A stretch of DNA of 64,000 bases, taken from Marisa cornuarietis (Eukaryota > Mollusca > Gastropoda > Architaenioglossa > Ampullariidae). Shown piece by piece: positions 25,501 through 36,434 of the stretch (position 1 is its first letter; every line of letters begins with the position of its first letter). The stretch lies in contig SMMW01000639.1 in the NCBI GenBank assembly GCA_004794655.1, positions 70,001 through 134,000 of the forward strand, given 5' to 3'. A program made the position numbers and the translations under genes. The notes under the pieces were generated by a model. It did not search any database. It saw only the letters and a list, made by a program, of their open reading frames with translations, and was not told the DNA's origin.

Positions 25501-26149
25501 CTGTAGGATTCGGACGCTCTTGCTCTAACCATTTGTTTTCTACTTCCTGTAAGAAAAAAGCTACTGCAGGTGTTGGGGAAGGATGGGCCACACCGACTCA
25601 AGACAAAATGTTTAACTAATAAGCAAAATGCTAAGCCGTCCGCTGCAAAATTAATTCATCAGAGCTTCTATTAAAACAGAGCTTTACATTAATGTAGTGT
25701 TTACAGTTACACCTCAACACAAAGACAAACGGTCATCGAAACATTCTTGTAGTTAAAAATACCATCAACGCGCACTAACAATAACAACTTTTGACAAAAT
25801 GATAGAACTGTGCATACAAGTGTTACATTGACCTCCATATTCCTCCAATTCATTATTTGCTCTCTTCACTTCTTTGTAAAAGAAAATGCGCTTAAGAATA
25901 GGATGGCATCGTTTTTAAATATTTGTTTCTTGAAAGACTGCCTTTCTAGTCGAGACAGATATTTTTCAATAGATTTTTAGAGCTTTGAACACGTTTATGT
26001 ACACCCATTATATGACATTTCGTCACTGAATAGCGTGTGCATTTACTGTCGATAAAGTCTTACATGTATACACATAATGAGCAATGTCAGACACTACGGA
26101 GACACACGTATAATCATCCGAAAAACTTTCTGCAGACAGGTTGGCGTGA
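22548..26149. other. Intergenic, no gene recognised
   Basis: No receptor signature, BIR/RING motif or structured repeat was seen apart from the 18-bp tandem listed separately. The patch 25300-25600 is somewhat more balanced in base composition but was not identified. Confidence 0.45.
23560..23613. repeat. 18-bp tandem repeat, three units
   Basis: Three consecutive copies of ggtctgttatttgaaatt with few changes. In the opposite frame it reads as a short N-N-R-P repeat in an otherwise unsupported open frame. Confidence 0.85.
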
Positions 26150-26345
26150 ACACACTACTCCTAAGAAGTTAAATTGGTGTTCAATGCCATGCCAGCAGCT
26201 AAGTCTCTATCACCGCAAGTCTGCCAGCCCTGTGAACAGAAGCCATTTTCAGAGAAAGAATAGCGTGCCCAAGACGAGAGCTGAACCCAGGACAGCCAAC
26301 CTTCACTGTAGTGGTGACAGGCAATAACCGTTGTGACACTGGGCC
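26150..26345 (-). mobile_element. tRNA-derived SINE, copy 1
   Basis: Read on the minus strand, this starts with ggcggcccagtgtcacaac, carries an RNA polymerase III B-box-like gggttcagctctcgtcttgg, and continues with acagggctggcag. The same order of motifs is found on the minus strand at 47745-47975. The two copies are diverged but collinear over roughly 150 bp or more. Ends are approximate. Confidence 0.65.
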
Positions 26346-26609
26346 GCCCTACTCCTTATTTCTGACATCATGTACGACATTTGATGCCATCTATCACCTG
26401 CTGCATGATAGTTTTCCAAGGGAAATCACAAGTGGGGAAAGCCCCGCAAGACTCGATGAATATGACTGCAAACCTACCATCGAGCTTGGGAATCATCAAA
26501 AAACTAGTCTACTGTAATTATTTACTTTTGTTGTTGGCCTTACACCAGCGCGGCAAAAGCTTATTACCCACCTTTCTATATAATATAAATATATTGTTTT
26601 TCTAGTAGT

Positions 26610-27235
26610 AATGCTGATAAGATATCTTTCCGAAATCTAAATAACAGCAATAAAGCTTTAAAAATAGGCTACTAAGGAGGTTATTTTGCAAGTTATTAAT
26701 TAATTTATTTATTGGAAAACTTTGCAGGCCTAATCACATTACAGTTGCCAGAAGGGATTCTTACGTATACAAGGAAGGTTAAAATGGTGAGCTAAAAGAT
26801 TATAACATTCTTCTCTTCACAGTCCGCTTCAGTTGGTGTTGTTCTTGTGTGCTGAAGTTGGAAGTAAGAGAAATGGATGCACCGGGAGGAGCAGTAGCAG
26901 TCATTCCAAAGTTTCATAGTTAAAGACATGCTTATTCAGCTACTTGGTCAAATAATACAAAGAATTTTCATTCCCCTTTCCATTCGTATAGTCAAAAGCA
27001 GAGCAAAGCACCCACCCCCAACACACATACACACACGGTTTGGCTTTACTCTAGGCATCATCAACTGTATTCTAGTCAGTGCTGAAAAAAGGAAGTCATT
27101 CAATCTATGTATTTGTTAATATAACCTAGATTTAGTAAAAATGAAAACAATATCTACTACATTAGTGACATGCTTATACCGCGCTGTCGCCCGCTTTTGT
27201 GGTGTATATGCAGGTGTTGTGATTTAAGTCATATG
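26610..27235. repeat. Orphan copy of the receptor R6 3' flank
   Basis: This matches 49885-50575 in order and orientation. Shared anchors are atgctgataag-tatctt, ttttgcaggcct-at, gtatacaagga, gctgagctaaa-at against gtgagctaaaagat, and gcagttggtg against tcagttggtg. At R6 the flank runs into the gene's last codons. Here the receptor is missing beyond about 27235, so a receptor copy was deleted or truncated. Confidence 0.7.
27170..27235 (-). pseudogene. Remnant of a receptor 3' end (R6-like)
   Basis: The stretch gtgacatgcttata...tgttgtggtg...ctgcaggtgttg is the diverged counterpart of 50511-50575, which in R6 holds the stop codon and the last C-terminal codons on the minus strand. Similarity stops right after, so only the tail of a former receptor gene survives. 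Confidence 0.5.
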
Positions 27236-27955
27236 ATAACTAGGTAATAGGGCTATAATGTTGGTGTCGCATATTTTGTTTTTGGTCATTTTAAGTGTAA
27301 TCAGAACGTATTTTGATGAATACAAACAAGGGCTGGGTTCCGTCTGTAACAGTTGTTCTAGAGATACTACTACACTGGTGCTTTCATTAACATGATGTCA
27401 GGGGTTTCTCGGGTAGTAGAAGGTGTCGTGTCTGACTCACTTGTAAGAGGATATTAGACTGTATCTAGAAACCTCCGTATATCATCATATAGTCTTGAGA
27501 CTGTCAGCACTAGCTCTGTCGATCAAGAATGTATGTAAACTCTGACTTTTTTCTGGCAACTTGACATTAACAATTCGCAGTAAACTGCACCAGAGTCCAC
27601 TGTCTTTACACCGATTTACAACAATGTAAGATTTTACTGTATCGCAGGGCAACATGCTGAAGGAAAGTCAACTCTAATAGGTTGAATGTTTATCATATAA
27701 CATTCTGTTTGGAGTAGTGTGTGCAGAGACGTATTTGAGTGTTTGCGTGTGTGTCAAAGGTACATCGTCGCACTAACACTTGAGAATAAAGTACAAGTTA
27801 GTATTAGAATAAAATTAATTTTTAATCTGATTTATCTAAACTCTATCTGTAGTAAGAGTAACTGCTAATAAAGAACTTATGCTTAGTTCTGCTATTCCTT
27901 CTTCCTTGTATTAGACATATACGTCTACTAACGCATGCTGAAAGAGTAGTTGATG

Positions 27956-28036
27956 TGCGTGTGTGTGCGCGCGCGTGCGTGCGTACGTGCATGTCCGTAC
28001 ACTTGCGTGGCTGCGCATGTGTGTGTGTGTGCATGA
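27956..28036. repeat. Alternating purine-pyrimidine GT/GC tract
   Basis: Mixed GT, GC and CA steps including gcgcgcgcg and several tgcg units. Composition differs from the pure GT arrays elsewhere in the window. Confidence 0.85.
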
Positions 28037-28677
28037 CGATAGGCGTGTCTGTGTTCAATCATGAATGTGAGTGTGAGTGCGTGTGCATGGTAGAGGCGGA
28101 GCAAGAAACAAGGAAATGAAAACGTTTCGTACTGAACCGACAGTTACTCGCAAGGAAACGTAAGGTAAGAATTTATTCCGGGCAAGAAACACTAAAGAGT
28201 GAGCGGAATAGTACGCAAGAATAAATAAAATATTCCTGAAAGGGACGGGTTTTCAGTTAGACACACCTCATATAAAAAACTCACAAAAAAACACAATCCG
28301 TGGGATGTAAAGAATGTGGAAGAGCGCATGTACGCCACAGAGTTGTGGAAGTCAGACTGGCAGTCAGTGTTTAGAAGGCTTTCATTGCTTCTCTTGTTGT
28401 TTGAACTCAAACCCTTAGCTCAACCGAAACTTTGGGAATGACAAAGGACACTGATATTATGTTGAATTACAATTTAACAGATCTGATACCATCAACAACT
28501 TGTGTCCCATTTGACCAAATTCTTCCTTTTTTAGAAAATAGTGTACAGCGCTGCATAAATAACGGTCATTAATCTAACAACAGTGAAGCACGCGCACACA
28601 GACATGCAATGTACACGTGTATATACAGGACCCAATGGTTCTAACGTACCTTTTTTCATAAAACTCATATGCTCAAT

Positions 28678-28703
28678 CACACAAACACACACACACACAC
28701 ACA
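28678..28703. repeat. (CA)n microsatellite
   Basis: Short CA array, non-coding. Confidence 0.9.
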
Positions 28704-29714
28704 GGTAAAGCGCGGTTAAGTGCATACAACATTTACACGTAAAGAGCATCTTTTAGTATTTCAAAGTTACTATTTAACATTTCCTTTTAATCGTACTTAG
28801 TAAATACCGATGTGTGCACTTTACTCAGTGATATTTCCATTTTTCTAGTCAGAGTAAGTTTAAGCATGTTTCCTCTTATGTAAATACCCTGTAAAAATAT
28901 TGCCGACTAAAATCATCTTCGTGACATTTGCAGAAAGTTTTTTTTGTTTCGTTTTGTCAGAGTAGTTTATTGAACAGTATTTTAAAATGTCACACACATT
29001 TTATAAATGTAGATTCTGTATTTACTTTCGACAATTTGATTTTTTTTAATGAAAGGATAACATAACTGTAAATTACAGGCATAAATGAACTTCAACAGTT
29101 GCAGGAACAGAAATGTAAAACAAACATCTTAACTTGTATAAAAGTATAACAGAAAGCAGCATTTTCTATACAATATAGAGAGTAAGCAGTGGTCAAGAAA
29201 CCTTAGCTGGACTATTTTGCAAGATGTCTCTGACGACAGTGTGTTTTACCGGCTTCTCAATGTTACACTAACTCCAGTCTCCGATATCTTCAGATACTAG
29301 CAGTAAAATGTGGTCTGATCATCTCTATAATTAAGAAAAATATAATTAAGCAAGTTAGCTGCTTGATTTTAGAATGTCTACACATTAAAATATTGTTGGA
29401 AGTAACTTTTTAATCAAGTAGAATCTTAACTGACTAAAGAAATGATATGCTGATAAATATTTTGCTGATCGCTAAAATCTCAAGGAAAAGCACGACTGCA
29501 TTCTATATGACCATCTTCCTCGCGGATAATGCTCGATTTTTGACTCTAACTCTTGTCACATAGGAATCAGAGCAAAAGGGCTCTACTGATTAACTCATAA
29601 TAATATTTCATTCTTGAGTGAAAACTCAACCTCGACCATTCCAACAAAGTTTCAAAACCAAAATTGGTATGAAAAATATCTTATGGCTGTAACTCTACAT
29701 AAATTTACTCAGCC

Positions 29715-30761
29715 ATGACAAACTTCAGTATACACCAAAGTGAAGTTGTCAACACCAGTTTTGTGAGTGAGCTGACAAGTCACAACACTCGCCAGATTGT
29801 CACCATTATACTGCACACGTGTGTGGGAACACTGGAATGTCTTGTCGGCATCTCGACCAACATCATCAACTCACTAGTCTTCTGGCGCCAGGGTCTTGGC
29901 GATCGTATGACTGTGTGTTTGTTTTCTCTCGCTCTAGTTGACTGCTGCTATTTCACTGGGTTGTTTGCGATATATTCGCTATCATCATCCGCAAGCTTTC
30001 AAGATTTTGTTCTGTCTGAAGAGTATTACTCCAAAGCTACTGTAACTGTAGGAGGTGTTGTGCGTGGTTTCGCGCTGACATCGAGTTGTATCAGCACAGT
30101 CATCGCTGTAGACACGTGTGTTGGTGTCGTCTTTCCACACCGCGCTGCCAGCATTATGCGCACCAAAACAATGATGTCCTTGATAGTCTCTTGTTTCTTA
30201 CTCATACAGGTCGCCTATGTTATTGTTCCATTTTCCTTTAGTGCTGTTCAAATAACGAATCAAGAAGGGGTGCGGTGGGTATTTTGCCCCAATAGATTTT
30301 ACGATGAAAACCACTTATTTGTATATATACTTTTTAGCATCGTACTAGAAACAATGATTCCTCTTGTTAATTTGACACTAGTATCTTTAGCAACGGTTGT
30401 GACAGTAAAAACACTTATTTCAACAATGTTGTGGCGCAAAAATATAATTTACATAAAAAATAACCTTCACAACCGACAGGTGGCTCTGAACAAAATGATA
30501 ATGATCACAGCTTGCGTTTTCATTTGTGCCAATGGGCCGTGTGCAATCTTCCAAGCAACCTATGGCTTCTACCTGCAGCTGTTAGCTGATTCTACTGACC
30601 ACTTTATGACTCTAGCGATGGTGTTGTATACGTTTTCACACATTAACGGTTGTTTCAACTTCTTCATCTACTACTATCGGTCCTTGCGATTTCGCCAAAC
30701 ATTACATAATATGTTCAGCTGCGCCTCTTCTTTTAGCGGCAAACACAGAAACTGTAAGTGA
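29715..30761 (+). CDS. Chemosensory-receptor-like GPCR (R3), intronless
   Basis: An intronless frame encodes 348 residues from the first ATG. N-terminal glycosylation sites are NFS and NTS. TM1 contains G-I-S-T-N-I-I-N-S-L-V-F-W-R-Q-G-L and TM2 C-L-F-S-L-A-L-V-D-C. A D-T-C triplet precedes V-G-V-V-F-P-H-R-A-A-S-I-M-R-T-K-T, and TM7 has N-G-C-F-N-F-F-I-Y-Y-Y-R-S-L-R-F. It belongs to the R1/R4 group but is more diverged, and unlike R1 and R2 it has a cysteine in extracellular loop 2 (C-P-N-R-F-Y). It is on the opposite strand to R1 and R4. Its TM1 region is the best match in the window for the broken receptor at 39563-39923, and its IL2 loop matches the fragment at 33480-33512. No TATAAATA octamer was seen upstream. 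Confidence 0.9.
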   Translation: MTNFSIHQSEVVNTSFVSELTSHNTRQIVTIILHTCVGTLECLVGISTNIINSLVFWRQGLGDRMTVCLFSLALVDCCYFTGLFAIYSLSSSASFQDFVLSEEYYSKATVTVGGVVRGFALTSSCISTVIAVDTCVGVVFPHRAASIMRTKTMMSLIVSCFLLIQVAYVIVPFSFSAVQITNQEGVRWVFCPNRFYDENHLFVYILFSIVLETMIPLVNLTLVSLATVVTVKTLISTMLWRKNIIYIKNNLHNRQVALNKMIMITACVFICANGPCAIFQATYGFYLQLLADSTDHFMTLAMVLYTFSHINGCFNFFIYYYRSLRFRQTLHNMFSCASSFSGKHRNCK

Positions 30762-32299
30762 GACATATAATCTCTCAATAAGACTCGAGATATAATCTTT
30801 GGATTCTGATAAATCTTTGTTTTAGGTGATATTTTTAGAAATAAATCATTTACCATTCCATAGTACTTCATAGCAGCTTCAGTGACATCACAAAATGCTG
30901 TTTGACAAAAGATAATATTTACAATATGCATACCGTCAGTAATGTAGAAACTAAGTCATTCATTCATTCCCTCACTGGTGCTAGAAAAGGTGTTAAAAAG
31001 TCCTACATAGCTCAATCAGCTCATTACTTTGCATTTGGCCCTCTTCCTCTGTGCACTTTGACACCTAATTTTCCCCAAGGTACCCAAAAGGACGGTCGTA
31101 TAGTGTAGTCACGTATCGCAAGGCCGAGTCAGCTTACCTGATGTCTCCTTAACCCCTAGATTATGTCCTACCTTGATATATTACTGAAGTCTTGATGTAT
31201 TCGGCAGTCGAATTTATTGCCTGAATGGTAATATTTGATTACTGGTTATGCTGGAACGCATGTACTGGTCGTAGGTGTGACCTGGCTAGACGATGTTGCT
31301 GACAAGTCTCGCCAAATTAGGTTTTGGAACGACAGTCGTTCTTTTACGTTCTCCATCCGTTTCATTTCTGTCATTCTCCACCCCTGTTTTTTCTTCTTTA
31401 TTCGTCTCTGTCCTTGAATTAACTGGGACCGGAGGTGCCGGTCGTTGGAGATGCACGGTTGACGCTGCAGATGTATACTTCAGCAAGGACAGTCTTGCGC
31501 GCACGCAACAAGGTCCCCCAGTGGACAGCCGGTCCACTCCTTCATGTCCTACGCCAGCTGTTATTTCTTGGCACAGTGTCGACCGTCTTTAACGTTCCCT
31601 TCGGTAAGGTGTCATCGCGGGCATCAGCTTCTGTAAAGTGACTGTACCAGGCAGAGGCTTGTTGAGGACCCGGTAAGCAGGTGACTCGATACGGAGAAAA
31701 ATTTTGCCTTCTGTATGAAACATGAAGGCGTCTGTCAAAACATTTCAGTTTAAACGACCGAATCCATCGTTCAGTTTCTGTTTGCAGTCTCCGTCTTGCA
31801 GCTGTGGAGCAGAATTATCTCAACAAGAGACTTGAATTTGGTGAGTAAGATGAAGCTTTCGCTCTCCAATAGGTAATGTGAACAACAACCCCCAAAAAAA
31901 CCAAAAACCCCAAAACAGAATAACACAAAAAGAAAACAACTAACGAACACCCCCAAAATTACATGGACGCAAACAACAGGCATGGGGGGGGGGGCAACAC
32001 AAAACCCTCTGGCGTCACACCACCTCGCGTTTGCTGCCCCATAAGTCAGGGCCGCAAACTGGTTCATCTACCTGCGGTCAAGGGACTCAACTGAGTCAGT
32101 TTAGACTTATAGACCGTCTACCCAATACCCTGACCTGCGTCGAAGCAGTTAACTATACGCGGCCATCGGTAATACCCCCGGCATCATCAACACGTTTTTG
32201 TCTGAATATTTCTGAATAATGCTTCCCTATTTCACTTTAGAAATATGGAAGGAAAATTGACAGTAAAAAGGTCTGCATTAGCGAAAAACGCAGTTGTCT
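30762..32299. other. Intergenic, no gene recognised
   Basis: Overlapping open frames in both directions at 31235-31641 show no known domain. A low-complexity C/A-rich stretch with a G10 run lies at about 31880-31995. Confidence 0.4.
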
Positions 32300-33480
32300 T
32301 TGTAACGTTTCGCGGCTAAAACCCATTTACTATTATTATTGTTATTTATTTTATTAAATATTAAAAAGTCTGGGTGGAACAGCGGCACGTTCTTGAATAG
32401 TCTCGTGAGCGTGTGACGCAGACCTGTGTATTACGTCACACCATGACGTAACTAAGAATGAAAGACCCCTTAGCTACGAAGGATTAATGTTTGGAGTAAG
32501 TCACATGGTGTGGTGTAGCTGTACCCGACACGGTCTACATCAGGTGAGAATCCACGCCGATTATACTGCTAAGTAAATTAATGTATTTGATCGGGTGGAT
32601 CCCACGCAGCCATAGCTATTGTCGCTAGGCGATCACCTGGGTGACCCCGCTGCTTAGCATGCGATTGGTCAAGACCGGTGGTCGGGTAATTAAGTTAGCG
32701 GGCAGAACGTCAGTCAGCGGCAATCTGTCAGTGTAGACTCACCTGTACGTGAATAGCAGATGTACATAACGGACTCTGACATCTCTCTACCGAAGGGTAC
32801 AACTTTGAAGCGTGTTTACACCGAGGGTGCGACCACTACTACCCGTACTCTAGATTCAGCGGCAATCTGTCAGTGTAAACTGACCTGTACACCAATACCA
32901 GACGTTTTTTGTACCGGACGTTGAAATTTCTCTTTCTACCGAAGAGTAGAATTTTGAACCTTTTTACGCCGGGAAGAACTGTACACCCAACCCTTACTCC
33001 AGATTCAGCGGCAATCTATCAGTGTAGTTTGACCTGCACGCCACCAGCAAATTTCTTGCAACGGTCGCTGACATCTCTCAGGCCACGATATACTCTTGTG
33101 TTCTGCGGGAATTTATATTGTGACTCGTGGTTCTTACACTCGTCTTGGATACAGTTGCCAGTCAACAACCCAGGTGTAACCTGTCTGCAAGTTGTCCACC
33201 TACCTTGGATATTCCTGTCCAGCGAAACGACAACGGGACTGGTGACATTTGGCTGGGAAAAGGGGACCCTAGCTTTCTACGTTAGACAGTTATAGTAGTT
33301 CTTGACTGTTCACCATTTCTTTTAACATCTCATTTGTACTTTTATTTTGAAACATTAAATGTTGGAATCGTTGACCGGCCCTTTTTGTCTGAAAAGGAAG
33401 AAGAATGCCACGAGGGTAGCTACAAGCAGATGTACACTCACGCTCGCATCCATTCATAAGTGAACTTTTCATACAAAACG
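32300..33480. repeat. Interspersed repeat of about 1.2 kb, copy 1
   Basis: This is collinear and same-strand with 43365-44640. It begins with gtaacgtttcgcggct against gtaacgtttcacggct. It continues with gaacagcggcacgttc, aatagtctcgtgag and cgtcacaccatgacgtaact, a diverged middle around cgcagccat, and ends with an acattaaatgt...cacacgctcgc...cataag block (33340-33470 against 44500-44620). The open frame 32909-33295 falls inside and has no known domain. The element class is not identified. Confidence 0.75.
32716..33085. repeat. Tandem array with a period near 145 bp
   Basis: Units begin at 32716, 32858 and 33007 with agcggcaatctgtcagtgta or a one-base variant, followed by acctgtac-like and ctgacatctct-like segments. 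Spacing is 142 and 149 bp and the third unit is partial. The array lies inside the 1.2 kb repeat and is not obvious at the same place in copy 2. Confidence 0.8.
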
Positions 33481-33512
33481 TTAGTCTTAGTGCGCATGAT
33501 GCTTGCAGAACG
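33480..33512 (-). pseudogene. Small receptor fragment (IL2 region)
   Basis: On the minus strand this reads T-H-R-S-A-S-I-M-R-T-K-T-N-V, close to the R3 loop P-H-R-A-A-S-I-M-R-T-K-T-M-M. It lies at the end of the 1.2 kb repeat and borders a GT microsatellite. No other receptor sequence is recognisable around it. Confidence 0.5.
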
Positions 33513-33521
33513 GTGTGTCAG

Positions 33522-33553
33522 TGTGTGTTTGTGTGTGTGTGTGTGTGTGTGTT
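33522..33553. repeat. (GT)n microsatellite
   Basis: Short GT array directly beside the receptor fragment. Confidence 0.9.
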
Positions 33554-35402
33554 TTGGTGATCGTATCTGTTCGTCTTTACATGTGTGTTTATTAGAAAGT
33601 GCGGATATATTTTGTATGTAAGAGTGAAACATTACCTGGCTTTGACCTTTTCTCTGCAGGCAAGATGCTCGCTCAGAGCATTTTGTGCAGGGGATGTTAG
33701 ATCACAGGTATATAAATATTTAGGCCAGTGCGGCTAGCTGCACAAATGTAAAACTGTTTAAAAAATCAAATTTAAAATATACGAGAAATTTGGTGACAGA
33801 AATTAAATTCTGTCTTATTTTATTTAAAACAATGTTTGTTTAACAAGCTGTTGTTGACACAAAAAAGAAAAGGATTGCATTTCAGAGTTTTAATCAAAGC
33901 GATTGTTTCTCGTTCTTACTTTTATCACTTTGTGTATGACATTACTATCTCAGGTTATATCGCTGGTACCAATCTCAGGTCGTTGTCTCGTTCGCGCAGC
34001 AACGAGTGTAGAACAACAAGTCGTTAGAAGGTTGAAGGCGCCATTTTGTAAAGAAGCGTTAAACTATATCCCATATCTACAACGTTTTGGCTCCAGGCAC
34101 CTGGGCACGTGTGTGACAGTTATGATATAACTCTTACCCCCCCCCCACAATCAACATAATTGCAAAGGGCAACATGACATACAATGATCACACGTCAGTC
34201 AGTGCAACATTACATACAATAAACACTCATTAGTCTCTTAAAATCTTGCCACAAAGCTCAGGAGCCTCTGCCCCTTCTCTTCACAAAACAAAATAACGAT
34301 CTGTTACTCTTCGTACAAAAAATAAAATAATTGTTAAACATGAAAATTAAGTACATATATACATACAGTCTTGACATATAATAATTTGTCTTAAAAGAAG
34401 AGAGTCGCGGTACGTCGTTGACTGTTTTCTCGATGTGTTTCATTCGAGTGTCCGCGGTCACTTCCCAGATTAGTCCACTAACCTTTTAGGAAAGCGACAA
34501 CTGCTCTCCTGGTGACACGAGGACCAAGCACTGTGAAATACATCGCCGTATTCTTCTTCTTATCGATCGGAGACTTCTACTAACTTTCGTGGCAAACTAC
34601 TTTTTGGAATTTCCACGAAGACATCTAGAAGCCCCGAGGTTCTATTGTCGCTGACTTGGACCTTGTATCAAAGCATCTCACCCAGGCGTTTCAAACTTCT
34701 TCCGAGTCTCTCCCATAATGGCGCAAGTCTCACTCTTGAAAAAAACTCCTGTCGTTTAGCAAAATTAAAGATGTGTCGACTCTTGACCGAATGATCAGTT
34801 TGCACAGACTTCGTGCCAAGTGTCATCACTTAACTCTGTACATTCACACGCATGTCATACAGCCTGGTGAGCCACTGACTGAGCACGCGCAATCAGCATC
34901 TTTCACACAATACTTTCAGTCTAGACTTTAATTGTGGTCGATTCTCATGTCCCATTGAACCACATGAAAATAATATATTAGTGTAAGACTAAACTAAGTG
35001 CATTACTTCCTTTTTTATTTTGTCATTCTTCTCTTTTCCTCCATTTAAATGTTTTTGCAGTAAAGAGAGCGTGTACTGCTAGTGTTAATCATTCGCCTCA
35101 CATTTTACATAAAGCACTGCATTTGCAGTAAAAACAGAAAATGTGCTTTATTAATCAATTGGCATTAACAGATATTTCTCTTGTTTTTAATTCTTAGATT
35201 AGTTTTATCTTAGTCTCGAAACAGATATATGTATATGAACGCTTAAAATAATATTTACAATGTCACATTTATTTATCATACACATTATTTTATTTGTCCT
35301 ATTAATTGATTTTATCTTCAAAAGCTAACTAAAAACCCACTTTGAGCAGATGAAGCACTTTTTCCCATATGATGCTGTCTCTTATGTTGCTTTCGTTTTG
35401 GA
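33554..35402. other. 3' flank of R4, partly duplicated
   Basis: Contains 34100-34215, the counterpart of the R1 3' flank at 330-440, with a C11 run at about 34137-34147. No gene is recognised. Confidence 0.5.
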
Positions 35403-36434
35403 TTATTTGCATCTAAAGATGCTACACAGCTCTCGTTGGAATCGTGAAGAGCGATAGTAGTAGATAAAAAAGTTGAAACAGCCGTTGACTTGACTGAAGA
35501 CATAAAGTAGTACACCGACTGGTACAAGCTGCTCTAAGTCGCTCCCGTCTTTGAAATAGCTAAGGTTGATTCCAACGAATAATTCAAACACTGTACACGG
35601 CAACATGACGACAGTGTAGACGGAGGAGACGATGATAAGCATCTTGGTTAAAGCCACGTGTTGGATCCGAACGTTATTAGAGGCATTACTTGCATTTTCT
35701 CGAAACTTCATTGCTGATCTCAGTGATTTTACTGTGACAATCGTTGTCACCAGTACAACTGTCCCACAAACACAGGGCACAAATGTCTCGAGTATAAAGT
35801 TTACAACTATGGATACAAATAACTTATTTTGTTTAAAAAAATTAGTAAAATCAAGCGCAAATATCGCATGGTCTTCATTTTTACTTTTACTCAGATAAAA
35901 AGAAAATGGGCTTAGCAAATAACAGCACTGTATAAACAAAAAACACATGATGATCAATAAACACATTGTCTTGGTACGTATGAGGCTAGCAGCACGGTGT
36001 GGAAACACGACACAAACACACGTGTCTACAGACACCGCCATGTTGATACAACCAGATGTCACAGCAAACCCGCGTGTCACACCAATTAGTGCCATCGTCA
36101 CTTTAGTGTAATGCTCTTCATAAAATCTGATGTCGAAAAACCTCATAAAAACAGGTAGAGGGTATACAGCGAACATGAGTGTAAAATAACAACAGTCAAC
36201 GAGTGACAGTGAAAACAGACAGAGGTTCATACGATCTCGAAGACCCTGACGCCAGAACACCAGACAGTTGATGACATTAGTCGATTGACCAACCAGCCAC
36301 TCTAATGATCCCAAGCACGCATAATAAACAATCTCCAGTATATTTACGGCGCTCAAACTTGTAAACTCAGATGACGAGTTCGTGGCTAGAAATTGGTGTA
36401 GTGGTGCACTAAAGTTTGACATAATGGAGAGCAT
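35403..36434 (-). CDS. Chemosensory-receptor-like GPCR (R4), intronless
   Basis: An intronless frame encodes 343 residues. Met5 (36422) aligns with the R1 start, so either ATG may be used. The N-terminus has NFS and NSS glycosylation sites. TM1 ends N-C-L-V-F-W-R-Q-G-L and TM2 has N-L-C-L-F-S-L-S-L-V-D. D-T-C replaces DRY and is followed by C-V-C-V-V-F-P-H-R-A-A-S-L-I-R-T-K-T; TM7 has N-G-C-F-N-F-F-I-Y-Y-Y-R-S-S-R-F. It is the closest paralogue of R1. They share the sequence just upstream of the start (actgaagaagataatct), more distant upstream blocks, and coding stretches identical over 85 bp (35977-36061 with 1561-1645) and 77 bp (35687-35763 with 1271-1347). The C-terminus is shorter than that of R1. 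Confidence 0.9.
   Translation of the reverse strand: MLSIMSNFSAPLHQFLATNSSSEFTSLSAVNILEIVYYACLGSLEWLVGQSTNVINCLVFWRQGLRDRMNLCLFSLSLVDCCYFTLMFAVYPLPVFMRFFDIRFYEEHYTKVTMALIGVTRGFAVTSGCINMAVSVDTCVCVVFPHRAASLIRTKTMCLLIIMCFLFIQCCYLLSPFSFYLSKSKNEDHAIFALDFTNFFKQNKLFVSIVVNFILETFVPCVCGTVVLVTTIVTVKSLRSAMKFRENASNASNNVRIQHVALTKMLIIVSSVYTVVMLPCTVFELFVGINLSYFKDGSDLEQLVPVGVLLYVFSQVNGCFNFFIYYYRSSRFQRELCSIFRCK

Larger units (their letters stand above)
27236..29714. other. Intergenic, no gene recognised
   Basis: No gene is supported. Simple repeats are listed separately. Open frames at 27843-28749 are translations of CA/GT/GC-rich repeats or short chance frames. Confidence 0.45.

Noticed and set aside
26037..26327. 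96-codon open frame
   Set aside because: It overlaps SINE copy 1 and has no conserved counterpart.
32909..33295. 128-codon open frame
   Set aside because: It lies inside the interspersed 1.2 kb repeat, spans its tandem array, and the frame is not kept in copy 2.
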